Below are positions 18,296 to 26,989 of a DNA stretch of 64,000 nucleotides, in pieces; positions within the stretch are counted from its first letter, which is position 1; each line of letters starts with the position of its first letter. The notes beneath the pieces were generated by a model that saw only the letters and a list, made by a program, of their open reading frames with translations, was not told the origin of the DNA and did no database searches. This DNA is from Thauera sp. JM12B12 (GTDB taxonomy: Bacteria; Pseudomonadota; Gammaproteobacteria; Burkholderiales; Rhodocyclaceae): the NCBI RefSeq assembly GCF_039614725.1, contig NZ_CP154859.1, positions 2,852,001 to 2,916,000 of the forward strand. The letters run 5' to 3'. The position numbers were made by a program, and so were the translations under genes.

Positions 18296-19257
18296 GCCGC
18301 GCCCTCCCCACCGATCAGCTGGTGCAGATGGAAGTGGAAAGGCCCGAGCTTGCCGCCGTAGTTGCCGGCCGAGATGCGCGTGACCCCGGCCGCAGCGCCA
18401 CGCGCGACGATGGCGGCGATGCCGGCGCGCATGGCGGCGGACACGTCCGCCTCGGTCAGGCCGTCGATGACGATCTCCATCACGCAGCGGGTGTCGGCAT
18501 CCAGCTCGCTATGCTTTGCCAGCGGCGTCAGCGCCGGGCAGAAGGCGTCGTTGGTCGAAGCCATCAGCGCGGGGTACTTGCTGCCTACCTTCGAGCCGGA
18601 GCGCACCACGCCGCCCGGGAAGGGCATGATCGTGCCGCGCACCGCGCGCATCGCCTCCACCGCGGCCTCGGCGCCGGCCAGCGCGGCATCGGTGTCTCGC
18701 GCCAGCAGCAGCAGGTTGCCGCCGCCCACCGCCTTCACCAGCGCGGTGGTCTCCTCGGCGACGAACTCGCCGTCCATCACCGGCACCCGCCAGTAGCGCT
18801 TGCCGTCGATCATCTTCGAGATCTGCCAGCCGTCACCGAAGAAGCGCAGATTCCTGCCGAGCGCGATCGCCTCGCCTTCATCGAGGCCGGCGTAGATCGC
18901 GGTGGTCGGGCAGGTCAGCACGCACTGGCCGACGCGGCGCTCGAGCTGCTTGGCGAGCTCCTTGCCCGACATGGCGAACAGCAGCACCGACACGCCCGGC
19001 CGGCCGTCCGGTGTTTCATCCGCGCCCAGCATGCGCTCGATGCCGGCCTCGCAACCGCAGGCGATCACCGAGGTCGCGAAGCCCGTCATGGAAACCGCGG
19101 CATGGCGCGCCCAGGTCTCGTTGTGGGCGGTGATCAGCACCCGCGTGGCCTTCATCGGGAAGGCCTCGGCGAAGGTGTCGTCGATCCTCACGCCGTTCAC
19201 CGTCGCGCTGCCTGGCGCCGTGTTCATCGCGCTCGTCGTCTCCTGCGGCTTGCTCAC
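18292..19257 (-). CDS. fhcD: Formylmethanofuran:H4MPT formyltransferase (Fhc subunit D)
   Basis: 321-residue Ftr-type enzyme that moves the formyl group from formyl-H4MPT to methylofuran. The N-terminus NGVRIDDTFAEAFPMKATR is diagnostic, and later segments (VVRSGSKVGSKYPALMAST, RISAGNYGGKLGPFHFHL) are conserved. The GTG at 19257 is preferred because it has GGGAGG five bases upstream and overlaps the fhcA stop (GTGA); an ATG at 19227 would give a 311-residue protein starting nearer the conserved region. It works in the cytoplasmic FhcABCD complex. Confidence 0.95.
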   Translation of the reverse strand: MSKPQETTSAMNTAPGSATVNGVRIDDTFAEAFPMKATRVLITAHNETWARHAAVSMTGFATSVIACGCEAGIERMLGADETPDGRPGVSVLLFAMSGKELAKQLERRVGQCVLTCPTTAIYAGLDEGEAIALGRNLRFFGDGWQISKMIDGKRYWRVPVMDGEFVAEETTALVKAVGGGNLLLLARDTDAALAGAEAAVEAMRAVRGTIMPFPGGVVRSGSKVGSKYPALMASTNDAFCPALTPLAKHSELDADTRCVMEIVIDGLTEADVSAAMRAGIAAIVARGAAAGVTRISAGNYGGKLGPFHFHLHQLIGGEGAA

Positions 19258-20930
19258 AGCGCCCTCCCGCGTCCGTGCACCTTGCACGCCAGCAGCGCGC
19301 CGCCGTTGCTGCACGAGCACAGCTCGTCGGTGCCGATCTTCATGTGGCGGTAGCTGATGCTGGCGTGGCGATCGGCCCAGGCCTCGACCGTCTTCTCGAT
19401 TGCCGGGTCGTAGTCGGCCTCGACGAAGTGGGTGCCACCCACCGGCACCGCCTCGATGCGGCCCTTGCGCGCCACCAGGCGGCCGTCCTTGAACACGTAT
19501 TCCGGGGTGGCGAACATCGCCTCGCGGTCGGCCTCCTCGCGATACACCGCGATGTCGGCGGCAGCGCCGACGCCGAGCTGGCCGCGGTCGGTCAGCCCCA
19601 GCAGGCGGGCCGGCGCGGCGCGCGTCATGATCGCGATCTCGTACAGCGAGAGTTCGCGGCGGATCTCGCGCAGCTCGGCCATCGCCGCCACGTCGGGATG
19701 CAGGCGGGCGAGCTGCTCGTCGCGGAAACTCTTGTCCATCAGCAGCTTGATCAGGTGCGGGTAGCTGGTGAAGGGGCCGCCGTTGGGGTGGTCGGTGGTC
19801 AGGACCACCCGCCAGGGGTCGTCCATCAGCAGGAAGATCTCCAGCCCGATCGCCCACTGCAGCGCGTTCACATAGCTCTGCTCGCGGTAGCGGAAAGGCA
19901 CCACGCCGCAGCCGGCATCGCACTCGATGTCGCCGCCAACGTACTTGCGCGGGTTGCCCAGGTCGGCGTTGGCGAACTGACGCATGGTGTCGCCCGAGGC
20001 GGTGACGGTCTGGCCGAAGATGATCTGGCCCACATCGATGCTGACATTGGGCGCGGCGTTCACCCGCTCGACCAGCTGGCGCGCCGCCGAGGAAAACTTC
20101 TTAGGCCCTTCCCGGCCGTAGCTGTGGAACTGGATGTGGGTCAGGTGCCCGGGCAGGCCCTCGAGCGCGTCGATGGTGGCGAGCGTGGAGTCGATGTTGC
20201 CCGCCACGCCCAGGTTGCTGGCGTGGATGTGCAGCGGATGCGGCACGCCGAGCTCGGACAGCGCGCGCGCCAGGCTATGCACCACCTGGCGCGGGGTGAC
20301 CTGCCAATGCACGTGGTCCTCGTCGACGTCGAGCTTGCGTTGGTTGAACTTGAAGGCCGAGATGCCGCCCGGGTTCACCACCTTGACCCCCATCGCCTTG
20401 CTCGCGCCGATCGCCCAGCCGACGTAGTCACGGATGCGCTGCGGGTCCTCGCCGCGCGCCAGCATCTCGAGGAAGAGCTCCTCGTTGCCCAGCATCACGT
20501 AGGCGCCGTGGTCGAGGATCGGCGTGTCGCCCATCTCCATGTGCGCCTGGCGCGCGTTGCTGGCCAGCATCGCCGGCTCGAAGGCGGCGGTGTAGCCCAT
20601 CTGCGCGTAGCGGTAGCCGGTCTCGAGCGTGCCCGGGGTGCAGCAGCCGTTGGAGGCGAGCTCCAGCAGCGAATCGCGCGGGCGGTTCAGCCGGTGGTCC
20701 TCGGGCAGCATCATGCGCGCCAGGTTCACCTTGCCGCCGCCGATGTGGGTGTGGAGGTCGATGCCGCCGGCCATCACCACGCAGCCCGTCAGGTCGTATT
20801 CGGTGTCGACGGTGTCCTGCGGATGCAGCGCGACGATGCGGCCGTCGCGGATGCCGAGGTCGCGGATCTCGCCGTCGACGCCGTTGGCGGGGTCAAAGAT
20901 GCGCCCGCCCTTGAGCCGGATCGTCGTCAT
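19254..20930 (-). CDS. fhcA: Formyltransferase/hydrolase complex subunit A (formylmethanofuran hydrolase)
   Basis: 558-residue amidohydrolase-family protein. The zinc-binding motif GGIDLHTHIGGG is near residue 55; later metal or catalytic residues are in LHIHASNLG, THIQFHSYG and VVLTTDHPNGG. It hydrolyses formyl-methylofuran to formate and methylofuran in the last step of the H4MPT pathway. The start codon overlaps the fhcB stop by four bases. Length is typical. Confidence 0.96.
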   Translation of the reverse strand: MTTIRLKGGRIFDPANGVDGEIRDLGIRDGRIVALHPQDTVDTEYDLTGCVVMAGGIDLHTHIGGGKVNLARMMLPEDHRLNRPRDSLLELASNGCCTPGTLETGYRYAQMGYTAAFEPAMLASNARQAHMEMGDTPILDHGAYVMLGNEELFLEMLARGEDPQRIRDYVGWAIGASKAMGVKVVNPGGISAFKFNQRKLDVDEDHVHWQVTPRQVVHSLARALSELGVPHPLHIHASNLGVAGNIDSTLATIDALEGLPGHLTHIQFHSYGREGPKKFSSAARQLVERVNAAPNVSIDVGQIIFGQTVTASGDTMRQFANADLGNPRKYVGGDIECDAGCGVVPFRYREQSYVNALQWAIGLEIFLLMDDPWRVVLTTDHPNGGPFTSYPHLIKLLMDKSFRDEQLARLHPDVAAMAELREIRRELSLYEIAIMTRAAPARLLGLTDRGQLGVGAAADIAVYREEADREAMFATPEYVFKDGRLVARKGRIEAVPVGGTHFVEADYDPAIEKTVEAWADRHASISYRHMKIGTDELCSCSNGGALLACKVHGRGRAL

Positions 20931-22318
20931 TGCGCGCCCTCCTTCGCCGTGGCGCCGGTCGTCAGGCGGGCGACCAGCGCGCGCGCCACCTCGGCCACAG
21001 TCGGCAGGCCGTCATCGCGCACCGCGTGCAGCGGCAGCGACACCACGTTGTCCGAGCGCAGCAGGTGGCCGTCGGCGTTGATGCCCGGCGTCGCCACCGG
21101 GATGAACACGGTGCCCGCCTGCGCGCAGCCCGCCGCGAGCCCCGGATGGCCGAGCACGATGCGCGGCAGCGCGGTCGCGGGCGGGGCCAGCTCGGGCGTA
21201 AAGCTCGCCACCCACAGCAGCAGATCCACCGCATGCTCGTCGAGCAGGCGGCCGGTCGCGTACTGCAGCGGGTCGTGCTCCACGCCCTGGGGCCCCACGC
21301 GCGAGCGCAGCGGCAGGCCGGAGAGCCAGCTCATCGCGCCGTTGGCGGTCTGGGCGCCGTCGTTGCCGCCGAGCGTGAAGGCGCCGGCGCGGGTCTTGCG
21401 GTTGAGGCTCATCATCAGGCGCAGCAGGACTTCGCCGACCAGCGCGCCCTGCGGTGGCAGGCGGGCGGGCTCCCAGACGATCACGCAATAGCGGGCGGCG
21501 CGCATTGCGCCGGCGAGTCCGGTGAGCGCAGCGAGTGCGGACCCATCCGAGTCGCAGCCGGCTACGCCCGACCCCGCGCTCACCGGCCCGCCGGTCGAAT
21601 CACCCGCTCTTGCGCCCGCACCGTCGAGGCGGCGGCCGTCGACCAGCGCTGCCAGCATCGCCACGGACTCGAAGATGTCGCCATCGCGGCAGAGCGTATC
21701 GACCGCGCTCGCCCACGGGATCTCGGCGGCGCCCGGCGCGCCATCGCGGGCGGCGAGGAACACCACGCGGCCTCCGTCGCCGCGTCCATCGGCCGGCGCG
21801 CAGCGGCGAAAGAATTCGGGATGGCTCGACACCGCATCCGTGCCGACGCAGACGATCAGATCGGCGCGGTTCCGGATCTCGGCAATCGTGGCAAACATCT
21901 GCCCGCGGTCCTGCAGCATGCGCAGGGCCGGCATCATCGCCTCGCCATGGGCGTGATCGAGAATCGCACCGCCCACGTTGGCCAGCCGGTAGAGCGAACG
22001 CATGCCCTGCACATCGGTGGCCAGCCCGCCGAACAGCGCCAGGCGCGACGCTGCCAGTCGCGCGGCCGCGGCATCGAGCGCGGCATTCAGGCCCAGGGAC
22101 CTGCCATCGACGCTGGGCGCCGCCCTCGCCGGACCGTCGAAGGCGGCCAGCGCGGTCCGCGCACGCGGGCATTCCGCGCCGCGCAGGCGCAACACCGTAC
22201 CCGGCTCGAGCGCGAGGCGGTCGCACAGCAGGCTGCAGAACGGGCAGGTCCAGTCCCCCGGACGCGCGCCCGCCCCGAACGCCGCTGCAGAGGGAGTCGT
22301 TTCAGTCGTCGTACTCAT
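20927..22318 (-). CDS. fhcB: Formyltransferase/hydrolase complex subunit B (formylmethanofuran dehydrogenase subunit B-like)
   Basis: 463-residue homologue of the molybdopterin subunit of archaeal formylmethanofuran dehydrogenase. The N-terminus has a CPFCSLLCD cysteine cluster, and the body carries molybdopterin-enzyme features (YRLANVGGAI, DLIVCVGTDAVSSHPEFF). In known bacterial Fhc complexes this subunit is structural and does not perform redox chemistry, consistent with net formate release. The ATG at 22318 was chosen because residues upstream look non-coding; a sigma-54-like sequence lies immediately upstream. It is the first gene of the operon fhcB-fhcA-fhcD-fhcC-fae2-pabBC-HAD. Confidence 0.92.
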   Translation of the reverse strand: MSTTTETTPSAAAFGAGARPGDWTCPFCSLLCDRLALEPGTVLRLRGAECPRARTALAAFDGPARAAPSVDGRSLGLNAALDAAAARLAASRLALFGGLATDVQGMRSLYRLANVGGAILDHAHGEAMMPALRMLQDRGQMFATIAEIRNRADLIVCVGTDAVSSHPEFFRRCAPADGRGDGGRVVFLAARDGAPGAAEIPWASAVDTLCRDGDIFESVAMLAALVDGRRLDGAGARAGDSTGGPVSAGSGVAGCDSDGSALAALTGLAGAMRAARYCVIVWEPARLPPQGALVGEVLLRLMMSLNRKTRAGAFTLGGNDGAQTANGAMSWLSGLPLRSRVGPQGVEHDPLQYATGRLLDEHAVDLLLWVASFTPELAPPATALPRIVLGHPGLAAGCAQAGTVFIPVATPGINADGHLLRSDNVVSLPLHAVRDDGLPTVAEVARALVARLTTGATAKEGAQ

Positions 22319-22330
22319 GCGCACGCCCCA

Positions 22331-22346
22331 TGCAAGCGATATGCCA
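22331..22346 (-). promoter_or_regulatory. Sigma-54-like sequence before fhcB (weak call)
   Basis: On the minus strand TGGCATATCGCTTGCA has GG and GC separated by ten bases and matches TTGCA at -12 exactly. Transcription would begin about two bases before the fhcB ATG, leaving no room for a ribosome-binding site, and no copy of the shared enhancer element is nearby. It may be a chance match or serve a near-leaderless transcript. Confidence 0.3.
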
Positions 22347-22603
22347 GACCGCGCCGGCGGCCCCATGTCCGCCGCGCGGTCGTTCGCCGCCCCGTGGCCC
22401 GCCCCCGGCGACACGGCGGCGTTCAACTCTGGCACAAGGCCGCGGCCATGTGGCGGCCGAGTGTGTCACAACTGAGCAGCCGGGAAAGTACCCTCCCCTC
22501 GTGGGCACGCGCCTCGTGGCCCGGGACGCGCGCGCCAGCTGCCGGCGCACGATCCGCTTCGCGCCGGTTGGCAGGATGCGCGGAGGACAGGCATCGCCGG
22601 CGC

Positions 22604-23647
22604 TCAATGCGAATGGCGGTGGTGGATGTCGGGAAAGTGCGGGTGCTTGTGGACCAGGCGCTCGTGCCGATGCCAATGTGCGTGCGGCTCGTCGCCGGCC
22701 CACGGAAACGGGTGCACGTGCTGGTGGTGCGCGTCGTGAACATGGCGGTGGCTGTGCTCCATCGGCTCGTGCACATGCGCATGTTCGTGGTGCTCGGTGA
22801 GATGCAGCCACACACCAAAAGCCATGAGCGCAGCCGCGATCCAGAACGCCGTCGAGGTCGACTCGCCCAGCAGCAACAGTGACACCGCTGCGCCGATGAA
22901 GGGCGCGGTCGAGAAGTAGGCGCCGGTGCGCGCCGTGCCGAGGCCGCGTAGCGCAAGCACGAAGAGCACCAGGCTGATGCCGTAGCCCAGCAGGCCGACG
23001 GCCAGGGTGCCGAGCAGGACCGGACCCGCGGGCAGACTCGCGCCGAGGACGAAGGCCAGCCCGACATTGACCGAGCCCGCCGCGACGCCTTTCGCAGCGG
23101 CAACGAACAGCGCATCCGAGGCCGAGACGCGCCGGGTCAGGTTGTTGTCGATGGCCCAGCACAGGCAGGCGCCGACGATGGCGAGTGCCCCGAGCCAGTC
23201 GTCCGTCCCCGCGCCGATGCCCGACCAGGACAGCACCACCCCGCCCGCAACGATCGCAAGCATGCCGAGCACGATGCGCCGGTCCGCGTTCTCCCTGAAG
23301 ACGCCCCACGCGATTACGGCGGTCAGCACCGCTTCGAGGTTCAGCAGCAGCGACGCGGTCGCGCCGGTCGTGCGCGTCAGTCCGAACATCAGCGCGAGCG
23401 GCCCGGCCACCCCCCCGAAGAGAATCGCTCCGAGCAGCCAGGGCCAGTCGACGCTGGCGAGGCCGGATTGCGTCCAGCCCCGATCGCGTACCAGGCGCAC
23501 GGCGGTGAGCCCCAGGCCGCTCCCCAGGTACAGCAGGCCTGCCAACAACCACGGCGACATCTCGCCGACCAGCAGCTTGGCGAAGGGGGTGCTCGCACCG
23601 AACAGGGCCGCGGCGAGCAGTGCGTGGATGACGTGGATGTTGTTCAT
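22604..23647 (-). CDS. DMT-family (EamA) transporter with histidine-rich tail
   Basis: 347-residue membrane protein with ten predicted transmembrane segments in two EamA repeats (MNNIHVIHALLAAALFGASTP to about residue 280). The last about 65 residues are a cytoplasmic or periplasmic tail packed with His (HHEHAHVHEP, HSHRHVHD, HHQHVHPF and more), which would bind transition metals. DMT proteins usually export metabolites; the tail and the neighbouring Cus genes suggest a metal-related role, not proven. The ATG at 23647 begins the first membrane helix; the open frame upstream is only the shadow of cusA. Confidence 0.85.
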   Translation of the reverse strand: MNNIHVIHALLAAALFGASTPFAKLLVGEMSPWLLAGLLYLGSGLGLTAVRLVRDRGWTQSGLASVDWPWLLGAILFGGVAGPLALMFGLTRTTGATASLLLNLEAVLTAVIAWGVFRENADRRIVLGMLAIVAGGVVLSWSGIGAGTDDWLGALAIVGACLCWAIDNNLTRRVSASDALFVAAAKGVAAGSVNVGLAFVLGASLPAGPVLLGTLAVGLLGYGISLVLFVLALRGLGTARTGAYFSTAPFIGAAVSLLLLGESTSTAFWIAAALMAFGVWLHLTEHHEHAHVHEPMEHSHRHVHDAHHQHVHPFPWAGDEPHAHWHRHERLVHKHPHFPDIHHRHSH

Positions 23648-23763
23648 GTCCCTGCCCGAGCGATGAAGACGAAGGCTTGCCTCCTCATGTTCGGCGCCCC
23701 CCCGGGGACCGAGCCCCGGCAACAGCCTGCGCCCACGGCGTCGTGGCGCCGCTGAGCGATGGA

Positions 23764-26700
23764 CTACGAATTCGACACCGTCGCGACCGCCGGCTCCGCC
23801 CGCGCACCACGGCGCAGCTCCCACTGCTTGACCAGCGCGTAGAGCGCCGGAATCACCGCCAGCGTCAGCACGGTCGAGGACACCATGCCGCCCACCATCG
23901 GCGCGGCGATGCGGCTCATCACCTCGCTGCCGGTGCCGGTGCTCCACATGATCGGCAAGAGGCCGGCCATGATCGCCACCACGGTCATCATCTTCGGTCG
24001 CACGCGCTCGACCGCGCCCTCCATGATCGCCGCGTACAGATCGGCGACGCCGGCCTCGCGACCCTCCGCCTCCCTGCGCTCGCGAACCTCCTTCCATGCA
24101 TGATCGAGGTAGATCAGCATGATCACGCCGGTCTCCGCCGCCACCCCGGCGAGCGCGATGAAGCCCACCGCCACCGCCACGCTCATCTGGTAGCCCAGCC
24201 ACCACATCAGCCATACCCCGCCGACCAGCGCAAAGGGCACCGACAGCATCACGATCAGCGTCTCGGTCAGGCGGCGGAAGTTGAGGTAGAGCAGCACGAA
24301 GATGAGTGCGAGGGTCACCGGCACGACGATCTTCATCTTCTCCTTGGCGCGCTCCATGTTCTCGAACTGGCCGCTCCAGGTGGCGTAGTAGCCCTGCGGG
24401 AATTCGACCTCTTCGGCCACCGCCTGCTGCGCGCGCTTGACGAAGGCGCCGAGGTCGGACTCCCGGGTGTCGACATACACATAGGCCGCAAGCAGCGCGT
24501 TCTCGGTACGGATGGCGGGCGCACCGCGCGTCAGCTTCACCTCGGCCACCTGGCCGAGCGGGATCGGGCCGTTCATGGTCGGCACATAGACGTCGGACGC
24601 GAGCCGCGCCGGATCGTCGCGCAGGCCGCGCGCGTAACGCACCGACACGCCGTAGCGCTCCAGGCCTTCGACCGTGGTCGTCACCATCTCGCCGCCGAGC
24701 GCGGTGGCGATCACGTCCTGCACCATGTCGATGGTGAGCCCGTAGCGCGCGAGCTGATCGCGACGCGGCACGATGTCCACGTAGTAGCCGCCCGCCACCC
24801 GCTCGGCGTAGGCGCTGCTCGCGCCCGGCACCTTGCGCACGGCGGCCTCCACCGCCTGCGCCACCTTCTCCAGCGTCTCCAGGTCCGTGCCGAACACCTT
24901 GACCCCCACCGGGGTGCGGATGCCGGTGCTGAGCATGTCGATGCGGGCCTTGATCGGCATGGTCCACGAGTTGGCCAGGCCGGGGAACTTGAGCGCGGCG
25001 TCCATCTCGGCGATCAGCTTGTCGGTGCTCATCCCCGGGCGCCACTGGTCCTGTGGCTTGAGGTTGATGACGGTCTCGAACATCTCGAGCGGCGCCGGGT
25101 CGGTCGCGGTGTTGGCGCGGCCGGCCTTGCCATAGACCGATTCGACCTCTGGGAAGGTCTTGATGATGCGGTTCGTCGTCGCAAGCAGGCGCCCGGCCTC
25201 GGTCACCGACATGCCCGGCAGCGCCGCAGGCATGTAGAACAGCGTGCCTTCGTTGAGCGTGGGCATGAACTCCGAGCCGATCTGGCGCGCCGGCACGATG
25301 GTGGCCGCCATCGCCAGCACGGCGAGCACGAGCGTGAGGACCTTGAAGCGCAGCACGCCCTGGATGATCGGCCGGTACAGCCAGATCAGCAGCCGATTCA
25401 CCGGGTTCTTCGCCTCGGGCAGGATGCGCCCGCGCACGAAGAACAGCATCAGCACCGGCACCAGGGTCACCGACAGCAGCGCGGCACCGGCCATGGCGAA
25501 GGTCTTGGTGAAGGCGAGCGGCGAGAACAGCCGGCCCTCCTGGCCTTCGAGCGCGAACACCGGCAGGAAGGACACGGTGATGATCAGCAGCGAGAAGAAC
25601 AGCGCCGGCCCGACCTCCTTGCAGGCGAGCACGATCGCGGCGCCGCGCGCCTTCTGGTCCGCCCCTGCGGGCAGGCGCTCGATGTGCTTGTGCGCGTTCT
25701 CGATCATCACGATCGCCGCGTCCACCATCGCCCCGATCGCGATCGCGATGCCGCCCAGGCTCATGATGTTCGAGCCCAGGTCGAGCGAGCGCATGGCGAT
25801 GAAGGCGAACAGGATGCCGAGCGGCAGCGTGATGATCGCCACCAGCGCGCTCCTCACATGGAGCAGGAAGATCACGCACACGGCAGCGACGATCAGGCTC
25901 TCCTCGAGCAGCGTCCATTGCAGGTTGCCGATCGCACGCTCGATCAGCTCGGAGCGGTCGTAGACCGGCACGATCTCGGCGCCCGCCGGCAGGCCGGGGG
26001 CGATCTCGGCGATCTTGGCCTTGACGTTGGCGATCACGTCGAGCGCGTTCTGGCCGAAGCGCGCCATGACGATGCCGGAGGCCACCTCGCCCTCGCCGTT
26101 CAGCTCGGCGATGCCGCGCCGCTCGGCTGGCACCAGCTCGACGCGGGCGACGTCGGCCACCCGCACCGGCGTGCCGCGCTCGGCCTTGAGCACGATGCCG
26201 GCGATGTCCTCCACGCTTTGCAGGTAGCCCCGGCCGCGCACCATGTATTCCTTCTCGGCCAGTTCCACCACGCGGCCGCCGACGTCGCGGTTGGAGGCGC
26301 GGATCGCCTGCGTCACCTGCTCAAGGGTGATGCCGTAGCCCGCGAGGCGCAGCGGATCGATGGTGACCTGGTACTCGCGCACGAAGCCGCCGATGCTGGC
26401 GACCTCGGACACGCCCTGCGCCTTGGTGAGCTGATAGCGCACGTACCAGTCCTGCAGGCTGCGGGTGTCGGCGAGGCTCATGTCCCGGCCCAGCACCGCG
26501 TATTGGTAGACCCAGCCCACGCCGGTGGCGTCCGGCCCGATCTGCGGCGCCACGCCCTGCGGCAGGCGGCTGGCGGCGGTGCTCAGGTACTCGAGCACGC
26601 GCGAGCGCGCCCAGTAGATGTCGGTGCCGTCCTCGAAGATCACATACACGTAGGACGCGCCGAACATCGAGAAGCCGCGCACCACCTTCGCACGCGGCAC

Positions 26701-26988
26701 CGCCAGCATCGAGGTGGTGAGCGGATAGGTGACCTGATCCTCGACCACCTGCGGCGCCTGGCCGGGGTAGTCGGTGTAGACGATCACCTGCACGTCCGAG
26801 AGGTCGGGCAGCGCGTCGAGCGGGGTGTGCTTGACCGCGTAGAGGCCGCCGCCGATCAGGAACAGCGTGGCGAGCAGCACCAGGAAGACGTTGCGAGCGG
26901 ACCAGTCGATGACGCGGTCGAGGACGCCGACGGAGGCGCCCGCAGGCGGCGCGGCATCGGCGGCCGGGGGGCTGAGCGGAGCGTGCAT
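23764..26988 (-). CDS. cusA: CusA/CzcA-family heavy-metal RND efflux pump
   Basis: 1074-residue inner-membrane RND protein. The first membrane helix is VFLVLLATLFLIGGGLYAV near residue 40. Typical heavy-metal RND segments are present: DVQVIVYTDYPGQAPQ, GGIAIAIGAMVDAAIVMIE with the proton-relay acidic residues in helix 4, and a Met-bearing periplasmic cleft region (PGMSVTEAGRLLATTNR). It pumps monovalent copper or silver (possibly another metal) from periplasm and cytoplasm through CusBC. The ATG at 26988 lies one base after the cusB stop. It is the last gene of the cusCBA operon. Confidence 0.95.
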   Translation of the reverse strand: MHAPLSPPAADAAPPAGASVGVLDRVIDWSARNVFLVLLATLFLIGGGLYAVKHTPLDALPDLSDVQVIVYTDYPGQAPQVVEDQVTYPLTTSMLAVPRAKVVRGFSMFGASYVYVIFEDGTDIYWARSRVLEYLSTAASRLPQGVAPQIGPDATGVGWVYQYAVLGRDMSLADTRSLQDWYVRYQLTKAQGVSEVASIGGFVREYQVTIDPLRLAGYGITLEQVTQAIRASNRDVGGRVVELAEKEYMVRGRGYLQSVEDIAGIVLKAERGTPVRVADVARVELVPAERRGIAELNGEGEVASGIVMARFGQNALDVIANVKAKIAEIAPGLPAGAEIVPVYDRSELIERAIGNLQWTLLEESLIVAAVCVIFLLHVRSALVAIITLPLGILFAFIAMRSLDLGSNIMSLGGIAIAIGAMVDAAIVMIENAHKHIERLPAGADQKARGAAIVLACKEVGPALFFSLLIITVSFLPVFALEGQEGRLFSPLAFTKTFAMAGAALLSVTLVPVLMLFFVRGRILPEAKNPVNRLLIWLYRPIIQGVLRFKVLTLVLAVLAMAATIVPARQIGSEFMPTLNEGTLFYMPAALPGMSVTEAGRLLATTNRIIKTFPEVESVYGKAGRANTATDPAPLEMFETVINLKPQDQWRPGMSTDKLIAEMDAALKFPGLANSWTMPIKARIDMLSTGIRTPVGVKVFGTDLETLEKVAQAVEAAVRKVPGASSAYAERVAGGYYVDIVPRRDQLARYGLTIDMVQDVIATALGGEMVTTTVEGLERYGVSVRYARGLRDDPARLASDVYVPTMNGPIPLGQVAEVKLTRGAPAIRTENALLAAYVYVDTRESDLGAFVKRAQQAVAEEVEFPQGYYATWSGQFENMERAKEKMKIVVPVTLALIFVLLYLNFRRLTETLIVMLSVPFALVGGVWLMWWLGYQMSVAVAVGFIALAGVAAETGVIMLIYLDHAWKEVRERREAEGREAGVADLYAAIMEGAVERVRPKMMTVVAIMAGLLPIMWSTGTGSEVMSRIAAPMVGGMVSSTVLTLAVIPALYALVKQWELRRGARAEPAVATVSNS

Positions 26989-26989
26989 C

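Noticed and set aside
22430..22450. TGGCACAAGG on the plus strand in the fhcB upstream region
   Set aside because: No GC dinucleotide at the correct ten-base spacing, and no gene starts downstream on that strand.
22604..25918. An 1104-codon minus-strand frame running from cusA into the DMT transporter gene
   Set aside because: The segment above 23647 is a shifted shadow of cusA; the DMT protein starts at its own ATG with a membrane helix.
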